Below are positions 45,420 through 57,165 of a stretch of DNA of 64,000 bases, one piece after another (within the stretch, counting starts at the first letter, position 1; each line of letters begins with the position of its first letter). The stretch comes from Boesenbergia rotunda (lineage: Eukaryota > Streptophyta > Magnoliopsida > Zingiberales > Zingiberaceae): assembly GCA_024364735.1 (NCBI GenBank), contig JAGFNQ010005388.1:495292-559291 (forward strand). The letters are read 5' to 3'. Made by a program: the position numbers and the translations under genes. The notes beneath the pieces were generated by a model. The model worked only from the letters and a program-made list of their open reading frames with translations, did no database searches and was not told where the DNA came from.

Positions 45420-45900
45420 ATTCAATATTTTTAAAAATTTAACTTAATATTTTCAAAAACTCAAAGTTAATATTTTCAAAAATTTAACTTAGTATTTTCA
45501 AAACTTTAACTTAATATTTTTAAAAATTTAACTTAATATTTTCAAAAATTCAAACTTAATATTTATAAAAATTTAACTTAATATTTTCAAAGAGTCAACT
45601 TAATATTTTCATAAATTTAACTTAATATTTTCAAAAACTCAAAATTAATATTTTTAAAAATTTATCTTAATATTTTCAAAGAGTCAACTTAATATTTTTA
45701 AAAATTTAACTTAATATTTTTAAAAACTCAAAATTAATATTTTCAAATATTTAACTTAATATTTTCCAAAACTTAACTTAATGTTTTCAAAAACTCAAAC
45801 TTAATATTTTTAAAAATTTAACTTAATATTTTCAAAAACTCAAACATAATATTTTCAAAAATTTAACTTAATCTTTTCAAAAATTCAATTTCTTTTTTTC
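45420..45900. repeat. AT minisatellite, unit about 21 bp
   Basis: The unit aacttaatattttcaaaaat and close variants are repeated more than twenty times. The same ttttcaaaa wording fills the pol-less element at 9700-12000. Confidence 0.8.
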
Positions 45901-46084
45901 AAATCAAAACTTAACAATTTTCAAAATCAAGTTGAAAACCTATCTCACAAAAATACTCATAGAAATAACATGACTGATAACTCAAATTGGGTGAAATAGA
46001 CTAGGCAGTGAAACTCAATCAATCTATCCTTACACCTCTACATAAATGGATCCAAATCAAAATACCTTATGTATAGAAAAATAA

Positions 46085-47745
46085 TGGTTTGGACCAGTGG
46101 ATGTTGGATAGTGGAGCTCCAGACATATGACTGGGGATAAATTGAAGTTCACCAAAATCAAATACAAAAACCTAAGCTTAGTGGCATTTGGCAACAATGC
46201 CATACTTAAGGTAATTGGGTCAGGTAACATTGAATTAAATTCTGACTTTATTATCAAAAAGGTTTTATTGGTTGATAATTTTATGTTTAACATACTTAGC
46301 ATCAGTCAATTATGTGATACTGGTTATGTAGTCACCTACACCAACTCTGACTGCCTTGTTAGGAGCTTACATGACCTAAAAATAACCCTTAAGGGAATAA
46401 GAAAGAATAATGTCTATATTGTTAGCTTACCATCAACACCTAAGTGTCTTCTGACCCAACTAGAAGAAACTAATTTATGGCATAGATGACTAGGTCACAC
46501 TCACACAAAATTAATTTCAAAATTAAGTCAAAACGAACTAGTTAAGGGAATCCCTAAAATTAAAAACATTGAAAATTCAATTTGCAACCCATGCCAAGAA
46601 GGTAAACAAACGAAATCAACCTACAAATCTACTTAATCAGACTTAACTCAAGCTACGCTTGAGCTCCTACACCTAGACCTATTTAATTCTCATGGAGCCA
46701 AGTCACTAAGCGGAAATCGATACTGCTTAGTAATTATTGATGATTATTCTAGATTTACCTGGGTTAGGTTTTTGAAAACCAATGATGAAACATTTGAATC
46801 ATTTAATAACTTATGTAAAATACTCGAAAATAAAAAAGATAATCAAATTAAAAGAATAAGAAGTGATTATGGGGGAGAATTTGAAAACCAAAAGTTAATG
46901 ACTTCTATAAAATAAATAGATATATTCATGAATTTTTCTGCCCAAGAAGCCCCCGACAAAATGGGATAGTTGAAAAGAAAAATAGAACCCTTTTCAGGAA
47001 GCCGCTAGGACCATGCTCAACGAATATAGCTTATCCAATCAATTCTGGGCAGAGGCGATTAACACTACTTGTTATATTCAAAATAAGATCCTAATAAATA
47101 AAAGACACAATAAAACACCTTATGAAATTTATTACCATAAAATACCCAACTTATTTTATCTAAAAGTGTTTGGGTGTAAGGTACATATCCTAAATACAAA
47201 AGACTACTTAGGAAAATTTCAATCAAAATCAACCCTAGGAATTTTTGTAGGATACTCAACCACGAGTCGGGCATATAGGGTCTATAACAAACATACACTT
47301 AAAATTGAAGAAACCACAAATGTTATATTTGATGAAGAAATTATAACAAAACCAACTATTTTGCCCAACCCAATCAACTTAACTAATTCATCAAATCCAA
47401 CTACTTCGAATCAAGAGCAAGACGAAATTGAACCAACAATTGAAACAACAATTGAACCAATAATTGAACCAACAATTGAACCAACAATTGAATCAACAAT
47501 TGAACCAATAATTGAACCAACAATTGAACCAATAGTTGAACCAACTCAAATTGTTGAACTTGTTCCTGTACCAACCCAAAACCTACCAGCTAGACCTAAG
47601 GCTGAATCAAGTTCTAGGAGATCTAAGAAACTCACACTAAATAACCTAACTGACCAAATTATGGGTGATCCAACCTTAGGGGTTAGAACAAGGTCTTCCT
47701 ATAGGAACCTTATTGGTGCAAGATACATCAGTGATGTCCTCCTCT
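46085..47745 (+). pseudogene. SIRE-like pol fragment: protease end, GAG-pre-integrase, integrase
   Basis: A protease-like DSG start (46105) is followed, after one frame change, by the copia linker (46127-46489, up to LWHR), a TGA where Trp is expected, and the integrase core with LELLHLDLFN (first Asp), RSDYGGEF (second Asp, near 46865) and, after further damage near 46910, the Glu block. The last part (47013-47745) is open for 244 codons and carries the integrase tail plus a stretch of EPTIEPII-type repeats (47430-47550). The gene ends abruptly before RT. RT and RNase H are absent and LTR sequence follows within 90 bases. Confidence 0.8.
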
Positions 47746-48338
47746 AAATATTTCAATGTTTGACAATATGCTTAAGTTAGTGATGCATTGAACAAGGAAG
47801 GGATAGTCAAAAAATATAGTACCAAAGTAAAGGAAAGTCCTAGTTAACCTAGGTAATAAGTCCTGGTTCGAAGAATTGGGCACTAAGTCCTGATCATGGA
47901 TTGGGCACTAAGTCCTGGCTGAGGGTTGGACACCTAAGACCTGACCGAGGGTTGGGTACAAAGTCCTGGTTCATGGAATTGGGCAATAAGTCCTGGCCGA
48001 AGGCTCGACACCGAAGTCCTGGTTCGTGGAATTGGGTAATAAGTCCTAGTCGTGGACTGGGCATGAAGTCCTGGTGAGTAAAGCTGGGCAAAAGTCCAAT
48101 CGGATGGGTCGGGTGGCAACCGTCTCCTGAGAGGAGTAGGTGAATGGCGCGTTCCCCGGGATGGGAACATAGGCGTCAGTTAGACCTAGGGTTTTGCAAA
48201 AATTCGAAGTCAGAACCAAACCCTTAAGGCTAAGGATATACATGTGATTGCCTTGTATTTATGTATCTTGCAGGTACCTAAAATTGAAGACAAAGCAGAC
48301 AAACAAACACATAACAGGGCTGGAAAATAGGCTACTAG

Positions 48339-48525
48339 GCGCCGCCATTAACCAGGGCGCCCCAATGAACCAGGCGCCTCAATGACCCAGGCGCCTGAGT
48401 CATTCAGGCACCCTGGAGGTCTAGGGCACCCTGGATGAAAGCCTTATCCGCTGTTGTGAGTTTAGCGCGAGGATGAAGTTTGACCAAGGCAACTGAGGCG
48501 CCTCCTTCAACACAAGCGCCCAGTA
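48339..48525 (+). repeat. GGCGCC palindrome block
   Basis: Cores aggcgcc, agggcgcccc, caggcgcctc, caggcgcctgag and others occur, diverged, just upstream of the TATA box at 48531. Confidence 0.6.
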
Positions 48526-48530
48526 AAAGG

Positions 48531-48540
48531 GATATAAAAG
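48531..48540 (+). promoter_or_regulatory. LTR TATA box
   Basis: The sequence gatataaaag is followed by gggcttcaacccctc, the counterpart of the ggctcgacccc after the TATA box at 7214. Confidence 0.6.
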
Positions 48541-49094
48541 GGGCTTCAACCCCTCAACTCAGAACAACAATTCCAAGATCATTCTCAGCATTCCGAACGG
48601 AAGAAAAGCGCTAACAACGAAGCTCTGCGACCAAGGAAGCTCCGATAGGAAGTGCGCGGCACTTTGGAGTTCTAGATCGGCCGAGTCTTCGACTCTTTTG
48701 TTTGGTTTTATTTACTTTCCGCATTTAATTTCTTTTATATTTTTGATTGTAAATCTTGCAATGTAAGACGGGTTTCTCCGCCTCCAGATAGTCTAGAAAG
48801 GAGACCATTAGTGGACCGACGTTTCCTGTCCTTAGGCCTTGGACGTACTGACCTTGGGGGGTTGGGAACCAAGTAAAAAAATCCTGTGTGCATTCTGAGT
48901 TGTCTTTCATTTTCGTTCCTTTTTATTTTTCGCTGTGCTACTAACTCTTTGATTAGAACGAACAATCGAAACACGAGTTTTCCACGATTTTCGCAAAAGT
49001 TTTTACGGTTGATATTTGTTGATGCAGTCTGACCCTGATTGTTGTTTTGGTGTTGACACTGATTTTAAGTTTAGGTTGATGATTATGATTATGA

Positions 49095-49505
49095 TTAAGT
49101 CCTGATCGGGGATTAGGCACGGAGTGATTAAAATCCTAACCTGGAGGGTTAGGTGTAGAAAATCCTAGCTTGGAGGGCTAGGTGTGGAAAAGTCCTAACC
49201 TGGAGGGTTAGGTGTGAAAAATCCTAGCTTGGAGGGCTAGGTGTGGAAAAGTCCTAACCTGGAGGGTTAGGTGTGAAAAATCCTAGCTTGGAGGTGGAAA
49301 AGTCCTAACCTGGAGGGTTAGGTGTGAAAAATCCTAGCTTAGAGGGCTAGGTGTGGAAAAGTCCTAACATGGAGGGTTGGGTGAAAAGTCCTAGCTTGGA
49401 GGGCTAGGTGAAAAGTCCTAACTTGGAGGGTTAGGTGAAAAGTCCCAACTTGGAGGGTTAGGTGAAAAAGTCCTGGCTTGGAGGGTCAGGTCCTAGCTTG
49501 GAGGG
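49095..49505 (+). repeat. Direct repeats in the SIRE LTR
   Basis: About thirteen units such as tcctaacctggagggttagg and tcctagcttggagggctagg alternate. Each unit is itself a near-palindrome (cctaacc ... ggttagg). The anchor agtcctgatcggggattagg lies at 49102. Confidence 0.85.
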
Positions 49506-49512
49506 CTAGGTT

Positions 49513-50090
49513 GGAGCCCCTGGATCGGTCTGGTGACTGATCAGGGAAGTTGGCACGATGCTCCTTCGGGGATCGGTCTGGTGACCAAACCAGCGATGAT
49601 TGATCGGTCTGGTGACCGATCAGGGAGTATGCGTTTCACTCACTGAACGACTCCTGATCGGTTTGGTGACCGATCAGGGAACCCACAAGTGGGTTGAGTT
49701 CCCCTGCTGCTCTGCTCCTGATCGGTCCGGTGATCGATCAGGGAGCATCCAGTACGGCTCCTGATCGGTCTGGTGACCGATCAGGGATAAACCATGATCG
49801 ATCAGACTGAACGATCAACTGTCGCGAGGTTTCTCACCCAAACCGATCAGGCTGAAGCATTATCGGTCTGGATCAGCCTGATCAGTCTGGTGACCGAGCA
49901 GCCAGTGAATTCCTGGCGGGATTGTGGCAAGCTGATTTCCGGATCGGTTTGGTGACCGATCTGGTGACCGGTCAGGGTGATCGATCATACGAGCTTGCGA
50001 TCCCATGTTTCTCACTTGGGACCGATCAGGTTGGAGCCTGATCGGTCTGGGATAGTCCTGATCGATCCGGTGACCGATCACTTTAATTCA
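49513..50090 (+). repeat. GATCGGTC palindrome array in the SIRE LTR
   Basis: About ten units of the type ctgatcggtctggtgaccga, most with the five-base centre tggtg, are interspersed with non-repeated stretches of 10-40 bases. Confidence 0.8.
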
Positions 50091-51097
50091 AATGCGCTGT
50101 CAGAAGCTCTGATCGCGCCTACTTCCACTGATACGCTACTGATGTCACTTTGATCTTATCTGCTATTACTGATATAAGTTTAATTTTATTTGCTAAACCT
50201 CTGATTGAGTGTGCAGGTGATAGGGATGGATTCAAACACTCAAGGAGAGTCAATGGAGGCCTTTCCTTGGAGTAGGTTTGTCCATTTGCCATCTCAGGTT
50301 GCAACGGGCGCTGGCTGCTGACTGGAGCTGCTGACTGAAGATAGTTTGAGGGAAGCTCAGGGAGTCCAGGAGAGCTCAGTGGTAGGCTGGGTGTTGCAGG
50401 TGAGCAACTGGAGGTTGCAGTGAGATGGCGGTGACCTGGTGATCAGAGAGCTGGGACTTAAGGCTTGGTGGCGAACAAGTCTCAGCAACGAAGTTCTCCA
50501 CGTTGTGTTTGTGCTTGTGCTTGTGCGATCTGTTGTTCCATCATCTTGAGCAAGCAACTATGATCTTTGAAGCAACCATCTGTTACTTGAGCATTGGGAA
50601 GAAGAGTCAGAAAGCTTGGTGAGTCCATCAGCAAGAAGACACGAAGAAGGGGATTCTTGCGTGAGATCTGCGCTGAGTGGAGCTCGGGAGAAGTTTGTCT
50701 GAGTTCTTGCTGTCCTAAGTATTCTGTAAGATCCTTCTTTGTTTCATTGTGCTTAAAACTTTATCCTTGTTGAAACGTTGTGGAGAGGTTACTCCACCGA
50801 GAAGGAGGTTGCTTATTATCCGGTGTTCACCGGGACTTGATCTGCCGACGATCAAGGGATCGCCCACCTTAAGGGCACGCCAAGGAGTAGGGGCAAGTTA
50901 TCCCCGAACCTTGTAAATCCTCTTGTTTGCGTTTTGCATTTGTACTTAGCTAGGTTTTATTTCTGCATACTCTATTTTCTTTAGCTTCCGCTGTGCTACT
51001 AAACCTTTGAGTCGCAGAAATCTCGATAAGTGCCAAACTTTAGGTGTCTGGCTACATTCACCCCCTCCCCCTCTCTAGCCATCCAAGTTCCAACAAG

Positions 51098-51109
51098 TGG
51101 TATCAGAGC
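51098..51109 (+). other. Primer-binding site, initiator Met tRNA
   Basis: TGGTATCAGAGC starts two bases after the LTR end. Confidence 0.85.
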
Positions 51110-52380
51110 TTGGGGCTCTGTACAGGCGGATTAACAACCGAGAGTCAACGACAATAGCTTTGACAGTAGGCTTCCCCACCACCCGATCTCCTTTCTTCGA
51201 TGGAGCAGATTTCCAATTTTGGAGATCGAAGATGGAGTACTATCTTAAGATGGATATCAACACTTGGTTCGCTGTGAAGGAGGGTTTTACCCCTCCAAAG
51301 GATGATGAAGGCAAAGAACTAGAATCATGGCGTTGGTCGGCTGAACAAACTCGGAAGAGTGAAGCCGACGCGAAGGCGGTGGTGACCCTACAATGCGACA
51401 TGAACAAAGACCAACTCATTAAGGTTGGTCCATTTTCAAGTGTAAAAGATTTGTGGAACATGCTCATAGAACTCCACGAGGGCACCCAAGATTCAAGAAT
51501 CGCCAAGAGGGATTTGTTCCTCAACCAACTCCAAAACCTCTCCATGAAAGAGAATGAAATCGTGAGTGAGCTCCACAGCAGATTCAATGAGATTTTGAAT
51601 GGTCTCCACTCTATTGATGAAAATGTCGAGAATCGCGACCTTGTGAGGTATGTGTTGAAAGCCTTTCCAAGGAATGCTTTGTGGTCATCCATTGTGGATG
51701 TCTACAAAGTTTCCAAGGACTTATCAATTGTCAAATTAGATGATTTATTTTGTGAGATGGAATTGCATGAAATGACTAACAAAGGCCCCAAGGAGAAGGG
51801 GATTGCCTTAGTTGCAGGAGAAAAGAACAAGAAGAAGAAGGAGAAGAAGAAGGAGAAGGAAGTCTCATCATCTTCTTCCTCATCCGAATCTGAGTCTGAA
51901 TCCGAGGAGGATGGCAGCATCTCTTCCTCCTTCAAGATGACCAATTTCGTTAGAAGGATGATGAGGAAGGGTCGACGCTTCAAGGGTAAAAGTAATCCTA
52001 GTGAAGCTAAAGTTGATAAATCTAATGTAACTTGTTATGAGTGTAGAAAGAAAGGGCACTTCAAGAGTGAATGCCCGAAGCTAAAGAAGAAGGAGGAGAA
52101 ATTCAAGAAGGAGGAAAAATTCAAAAAGAAGAAGAAGGCCTTGAAGGCCACTTGGGATGAATCCTCCTCAAGCTCATCCGATGAAGAGAAGAAGGAGAAG
52201 AATACACGGCATGTGACACTCATGGCTCTTGGAGGAGAAGAAAGCAGTGATGAATCCTCCGATTCCTCAAACGCGGCTTCATCATCTTCGGATGATGAAG
52301 AGGTAACCACTCCCGAACTTGAGAAATGTTATAGAGCTATTTGCATGCTTAACCAATATGCTGAAAAAGTCAAAAAATAG
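51110..52380 (+). CDS. SIRE gag polyprotein part
   Basis: A frame open from the primer site to TAG at 52378. The first in-frame ATG is at 51232, inside the conserved N-terminal domain, so the true start codon upstream is probably mutated. Parts in order: FFDGADFQFWRSKMEYYL, the UBN2-type body (IALVAG marks its end), a Lys/Glu then Ser/Glu low-complexity stretch, a CCHC zinc knuckle CYECRKKGHFKSEC (about 52036-52077), another Lys-rich and Ser/Asp-rich stretch. It forms the virus-like particle core and binds RNA. A run of A at 52370-52375 puts the downstream pol region in another frame. Confidence 0.8.
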
Positions 52381-55300
52381 AGTTAAATCATTGCAATTAG
52401 AAGTTGAACAATTGAAATCATCTAGGGATGAGAACATAGACGATTTGCATGTTGAAATGTTAGAGGATGAGATTAAATCTTTGAAAATTGAAGTTGAGCA
52501 ATTGAAATCCTCTAGGGATGAGGATGTAGATAATTTGCATGTTGAATTGTTAGAAGATGAAAACAAATCATTGAAGAGTGAATTTGAGAGACTCAAGAGT
52601 GTTCTTGAGAAGTTCTCAACAAGCTCAAAGACCTTAGACATGATCTTGAATGCCCAAAGGGCAGTCTACAATAGGGTCGGTATTGGTTACCGACCCAAAG
52701 AACCTTCATTTGTGTCTTTGATGTCTAGAACTAATATTAGACAATCTAAGACACCTAGAGTCCAAAGGAAAGTTGTCAAGGCATGGGTGCCTAAGTCTTG
52801 TTTAGTAGATGCTTTAGGTCCCAAGGTGTGGGTACCTAAAACTTCCATTTTTCGAATTGTGTAGGTTATGATTGAGGGGGAGCATCTATCAACTTGGTTC
52901 GTTGATAGTGGGTGCTCCAAACACATGACCGGGGATAGATCATTGTTTACCACACTTCAAAGAAAAAGTAGAGGTAATGTTTCATTTGGTAACAATGGTA
53001 GTCTTAAGGTCATAGGAATAGGAGACATTCAAATATCCGAATGTCTTAGGATTAAAAATGTTGTTCTAGTCAAGGGGATGACATTTAATCTCCTAAGTGT
53101 CAGTCAATTGTGTGATGCGGGTTACACAATTGATTTTCAATCAAGTCAATGTCTAGTTAGACAACATGACAATGTTGACACGGTACTAGTAGGAACAAGA
53201 GTAGATAACATTTACCAAGTTTCTTTTAAAAGTGCTATTAATGCTTTTGCTAAGTGTCTCATGTCAAAAGAAGAGGTGTCCACCCTTTGGCACCGGAGAC
53301 TAGCACATGTGAACATGAAGAATATCCGGAAGTTGGCCAACAAGGGATTGGTTTGTGGCTTACCCAGCATCAAGTATGAAAAGGACAAACTTTGTGATTC
53401 ATGTCAAAAGGGTAAGCAAACAAAATCTGCACATAAAGGTAAAAGCGCTGTAAGTACATCTACCGCTTTAGATTTACTTCATATGGACTTGTTTGATTGT
53501 AGCACTACCATATCATTGAATGGAAGTAGATATTGCTTTGTTATCATTGATGATTTTACTAGATATACATGGACTTATTTTCTTAAATATAAGGACCAAA
53601 CCTTAGATGTTTTCATTTCTTTTTGTAGAAGAGTTGAAAATGAGAAATCATCAACTATTAAGACAATAAGAAGTGATCATGCAGGTGAATTTCAAAACCA
53701 ACGATTTTTAGAGTTTTGTCAAGATAGAGGGTATAGACATGAGTTCTCCACTCCTAGAACACCATAACAAAATGGTGTTGTAGAGAGGAAGAACCGGGTC
53801 TTACAAGAGGCTGCGCGAAGCATGCTTAATGAGTACTCACTACCGGATTACTTATGGGCCGAAGCTGTAAACATGGCTTGCTACGTGCAATATCGAGTTC
53901 TCATACATAGGTTCTTAGGTAAGACTCCTCATGAACTTTGGTTTGGAAAACCACCTACGGTTAAACATCTTAGGGTGTTTGGTTGTAAAGTGTTTATTCT
54001 AAACACCAAGGATCACCTTGGAAAGTTCACGGCAAAGGCTGATGAAGGGATACTAGTCGGGTACTCCTTAGTTAGCAAAGCCTACCGAGTCTACAATAAG
54101 AAATCTAGATTGGTTGAAGAGTCTTCTGATGTGAGTTTTGAAGAAATTCCAAAAGCAAATGACCAATCAGAAAATGTAGAAGGAGTTCAACTCGAACTTA
54201 GGAGACTAAGTTTGAATGAAATTCCAATTGTTGTTGATGGTGATGAATCCGATGACGGTGAGCCTAGACAACCCATAGAACAGCCGGATCCTGAGGCTGA
54301 GCTAATGTCTAGTGAAACCATTCAAAGAAGCACCACCAATCCCAAGGCAAACTAGGTTAGCCTCTAGTCATCCCCAAGACCAAATTGTTGGAGATATCCA
54401 CCATGGGGTTAGAACTAGATCATTCTTCCGGAATGAGGCTAATGAAGTTGCTCTAATTTCCAAAATTGAACCTAGGAAAATTGATGAAGCATTAAATGAT
54501 CCCGATTGGATCATTGCGATGCAAGATGAACTAGGTCAATTCGAAAGAAGTCAAGTTTGGGACCTAGTCCCTAGACCCAAGAAGACCACCATTATTAGAA
54601 CCAAATGGGTCTTCAAAAATAAGTTAAACCATAAGGGAGAAATCATAAGAAATAAGACACGCTTAGTAGCCAAGGACTACAGTCAAGTTGAAGGCCTTGA
54701 TTATGATGAGACCTATGCTCCCGTGGCTCGATTAGAGTTCATCTGATTGATGCTTGTATTTGCAGCACATCGGGGTTTCAAGCTATACCAAATGGACGTC
54801 AAATCGGTTTAATAAGGGAAGAAGTCTATGTCGAACAACCTCCGGGGTTTGAGAGTACCGAATTCCCAAATCACGTATTTAAGCTCAAAAAGACACTGTA
54901 TGGCCTTAAACAAGCACCCCGAGCTTGGTATGAGCGGTTGTCGACGTTCCTAATTGAAAAAGACTTTGTTAGAGGTCAAATAGACCCTACACTGTTTCTA
55001 CATAGAGATGGTGACAATATATTTGTAGGCCAAGTATATATCGATGACATTATTTGTGGCTCAAACAACAAGGGCTATTTAAATGAGTTCATTGGACACA
55101 TGGAAAGTGAATTTGAAATGAGTCTAGTGGGAGAGTTGACTTTCTTCCTTGGACTTGAAATCAAACAAACCCGAAATGGGATCCATGTGCACCAATCAAA
55201 GTATACTCAAGAGATGCTTCGAAAATTCAATATGAGTGATTCAAAAGAGGTAACCACTCCCATGGCTACAAACACAAGATTAGACAATGATGAGAGTGGT

Positions 55301-55981
55301 AAACCTGTTGATCTAACTCAATATCGAAGCATGATAGGTAGTCTGCTATACCTCACAGCTAGTTGACCTGATATACTTTTCACTGTGGGTATGTACGCTA
55401 GGTATCAAGTTTGTGCTAAGGAATCTCACTTAATTACTGTTAAACGAATTTTGAGATACCTTAAGGGCACAATAGGAGTTGGTCTATGGTACCCCTGTAC
55501 CGAGTCTTTTGACCTAATTGGCTACACCGATTCCGACTATGCTGGATGCAAGTTGGACCGGAAAAGCACAAGTGGGGGTTGTCAATTTTTAGGATCATCT
55601 CTAGTTAGTTGGTCAAGTCGGAAGCAACATTATGTTGCTCTCTCCACAACCGAGGCAGAGTATATCGCCATGGGAGAGAGTGTATCACAATTGTTGTGGA
55701 TGATTCATACTCTAGAGGACTATGGATTAAGCTACAAGGGAGTACAAGTGTTGTGTGACAACATTAGCACAATTAACCTAACCAAGAATCCAGTCTATCA
55801 CTCTAGGACCAAACATATTGAAGTGCGTCACCACTTCATTAGAGATCATGTTGTTAGAGGAGATGTTGTACTCTCATATGTAGAGTCCAAATCAAATCTA
55901 GCGGACATTTTCACTAAACCACTTCCCGAAAATGAGTTTAGCTTCTTAAGAAGGGAGTTGGGAATGTGTCGCGCTTCATAG
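52319..55981 (+). pseudogene. SIRE pol: protease, integrase, RT, RNase H
   Basis: A coiled-coil linker with two similar VEQLKSS units (52380-52560) precedes an in-frame TAG (52862). Protease motif FVDSGCSKHMTG (52900); GAG-pre-integrase TLWHRRLAH (zinc His residues, 53285); integrase core LLHMDLFD, IRSDHAGEF, then TAA at 53765 before the Glu block; open frame 53822-54355; frame change near 54320; RT from 54450 with a TGA at 54744 and a small deletion near 54810; catalytic YIDD (about 55038-55049); TGA at 55364; RNase H 55385-55981 intact with YTDSDYAG, STTEAEY and LCDN. Order PR-INT-RT-RH is that of Ty1/copia. Confidence 0.85.
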
Positions 55982-56510
55982 ACATCAAAATGCATTCAAA
56001 ACCCTTTATGATTATTTCTAATTGTTGGGATACAATTGGGTAACCTGGGGACATCTCACACAAACTATAAGGTTTACCAAAGCGTTTTTGTTTGCTAGAA
56101 ATGGGGTGAGATGTTAGGATCAACTAAATTTCTCGAAATGTCATTGCATCCCTTGAGAAATTTGGTTGACGAGATAAAAATCACTTCGGTGACCAAGTAT
56201 GGGGAAAACCAATGCATAACACATATGTACTTGGCTCCATGATCATACTTGGACATTCCAATCAAGGAAACTTGATTGAAAACTTGAATTTGATACAAAC
56301 TTGTTTGAAATTGAGTGGATATTTGTTGATTGAGTTTGACTCCACTTGTGTGGAGAAAAATTATTGTTACATCCATAAGGACCTTTGATTCTTGTTTAGG
56401 GATCAATCATAGTCATGGGATCACTTCCAAGATTGATAAACTTCATCAGATCCCATCATAAACCGTTTGGAAATCTGAAACTGAAAGTTTCAGATCGTAT
56501 CAGGAATTTC
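55982..56510 (+). other. Spacer between pol and env-like ORF
   Basis: AT-rich, with no supported ORF. The segment around 56060-56170 contains two similar stretches (gagatg / gagaaatttggttgac). It may be the region where the element's downstream transcript begins. Confidence 0.4.
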
Positions 56511-56517
56511 AGGAAGC

Positions 56518-56800
56518 CTAATCGGTCACCAGACCGATCAGGAGTATGTCTGATCGGTCCAACGGACCGATCCAGCTCCTGTGTGAAAAATTTTCAAAAC
56601 CCTCTGTGTTGGCCTGGATCGGTCCTCGGACCGATCTGGCACCCTGTGGTGATCGGTCCAAAGACCGATCAGAGGGCTCACGGGAAAAACCTCCAAACCT
56701 ACTGATCGCTTCCTGATCGATCAGCCGATCGATTAGGAGCCAGCCTGATCGATCACCCCGACCGATTAGGTCCAGGCCAGTCTGATCAGGCCTGAGCCTG
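56518..56800 (+). repeat. GATCGGTC palindrome array upstream of the env-like ORF
   Basis: Units are ctaatcggtcaccagaccga, ctgatcggtccaacggaccga, ggatcggtcctcggaccga, tgatcggtccaaagaccga, and two with gatcgatca. The array is outside the LTR, about 370 bases upstream of the ATG at 57166. Confidence 0.8.
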
Positions 56801-56876
56801 ATCGGTCTGAGCACTCCCAGATCGAAGGTGATCTGTTCGATCACATTAAATTTCGGTTGGTGGACTGATCCACCAA

Positions 56877-57165
56877 CCTATTAACTGTCTCGAAACTCCT
56901 CATTGCCGAACCCTAGCGCCGAAACTCCCCTCTTGCGCATCCTTTTGCCGTGCGTGAGTTCTCTTCCTGCGTGTTCTTCCTTGCACGTGAGTTCTCCTTC
57001 TTCTTCCCGTGCGCGTGCGATCTTCTCTCTGTGCGCGAGAGTTCTTCACTACAACGCTGCGAGGAGTTTCTTGTTTGCTGCTGTTCTCTCTCGCAAAGCA
57101 CCGTTTCTATATGCTGTTGTCTGCACAACTCAGCCACGTGATTCCTCTCATTCAATCAACTGAAC
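56877..57165 (+). promoter_or_regulatory. Possible internal promoter and leader of the env-like ORF
   Basis: After the palindrome array comes a pyrimidine-rich stretch that looks like a plant 5' untranslated region (ccgaaccctagcgccgaaac, then many ttctc and cgtgcg), with no upstream ATG in a long frame. A TATA box is not clear. It could also be the end of a spliced transcript from the LTR. Confidence 0.35.

Larger units (their letters stand above)
47828..49016 (+). mobile_element. 3' LTR of the deleted SIRE-like element, both ends missing
   Basis: It starts inside the LTR at ggaaagtcctagttaacctagg. Direct repeats with aagtcctgg and gggcac (47850-48075), GGCGCC palindromes (48339-48525), TATA box gatataaaag (48531-48540) and the leader follow in the usual order. 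At 49016 it is cut by the next element in a place equivalent to the gatattc of the LTR at 6265, so the last part is not in view. Confidence 0.75.
49017..51095 (+). repeat. 5' LTR of the SIRE element (2079 bp)
   Basis: It begins TGTTGATGCAGTCTG and ends aagttccaaca. It matches LTR A and B (minus strand) at both ends. Between lie direct repeats (49095-49505) and GATCGGTC palindromes (49513-50090). The middle of A and B has different direct-repeat units, so that block is specific to each copy group. No clear TATA box is seen. Confidence 0.85.

Noticed and set aside
51097..51099. GTG at 51097 as start of gag
   Set aside because: It overlaps the primer-binding site and is not ATG. The frame is simply open there; the real start is probably lost.
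52862..52867. TAG between gag linker and protease as a programmed readthrough site
   Set aside because: The bases after it do not match known readthrough contexts, and other stops in the element are plain mutations.
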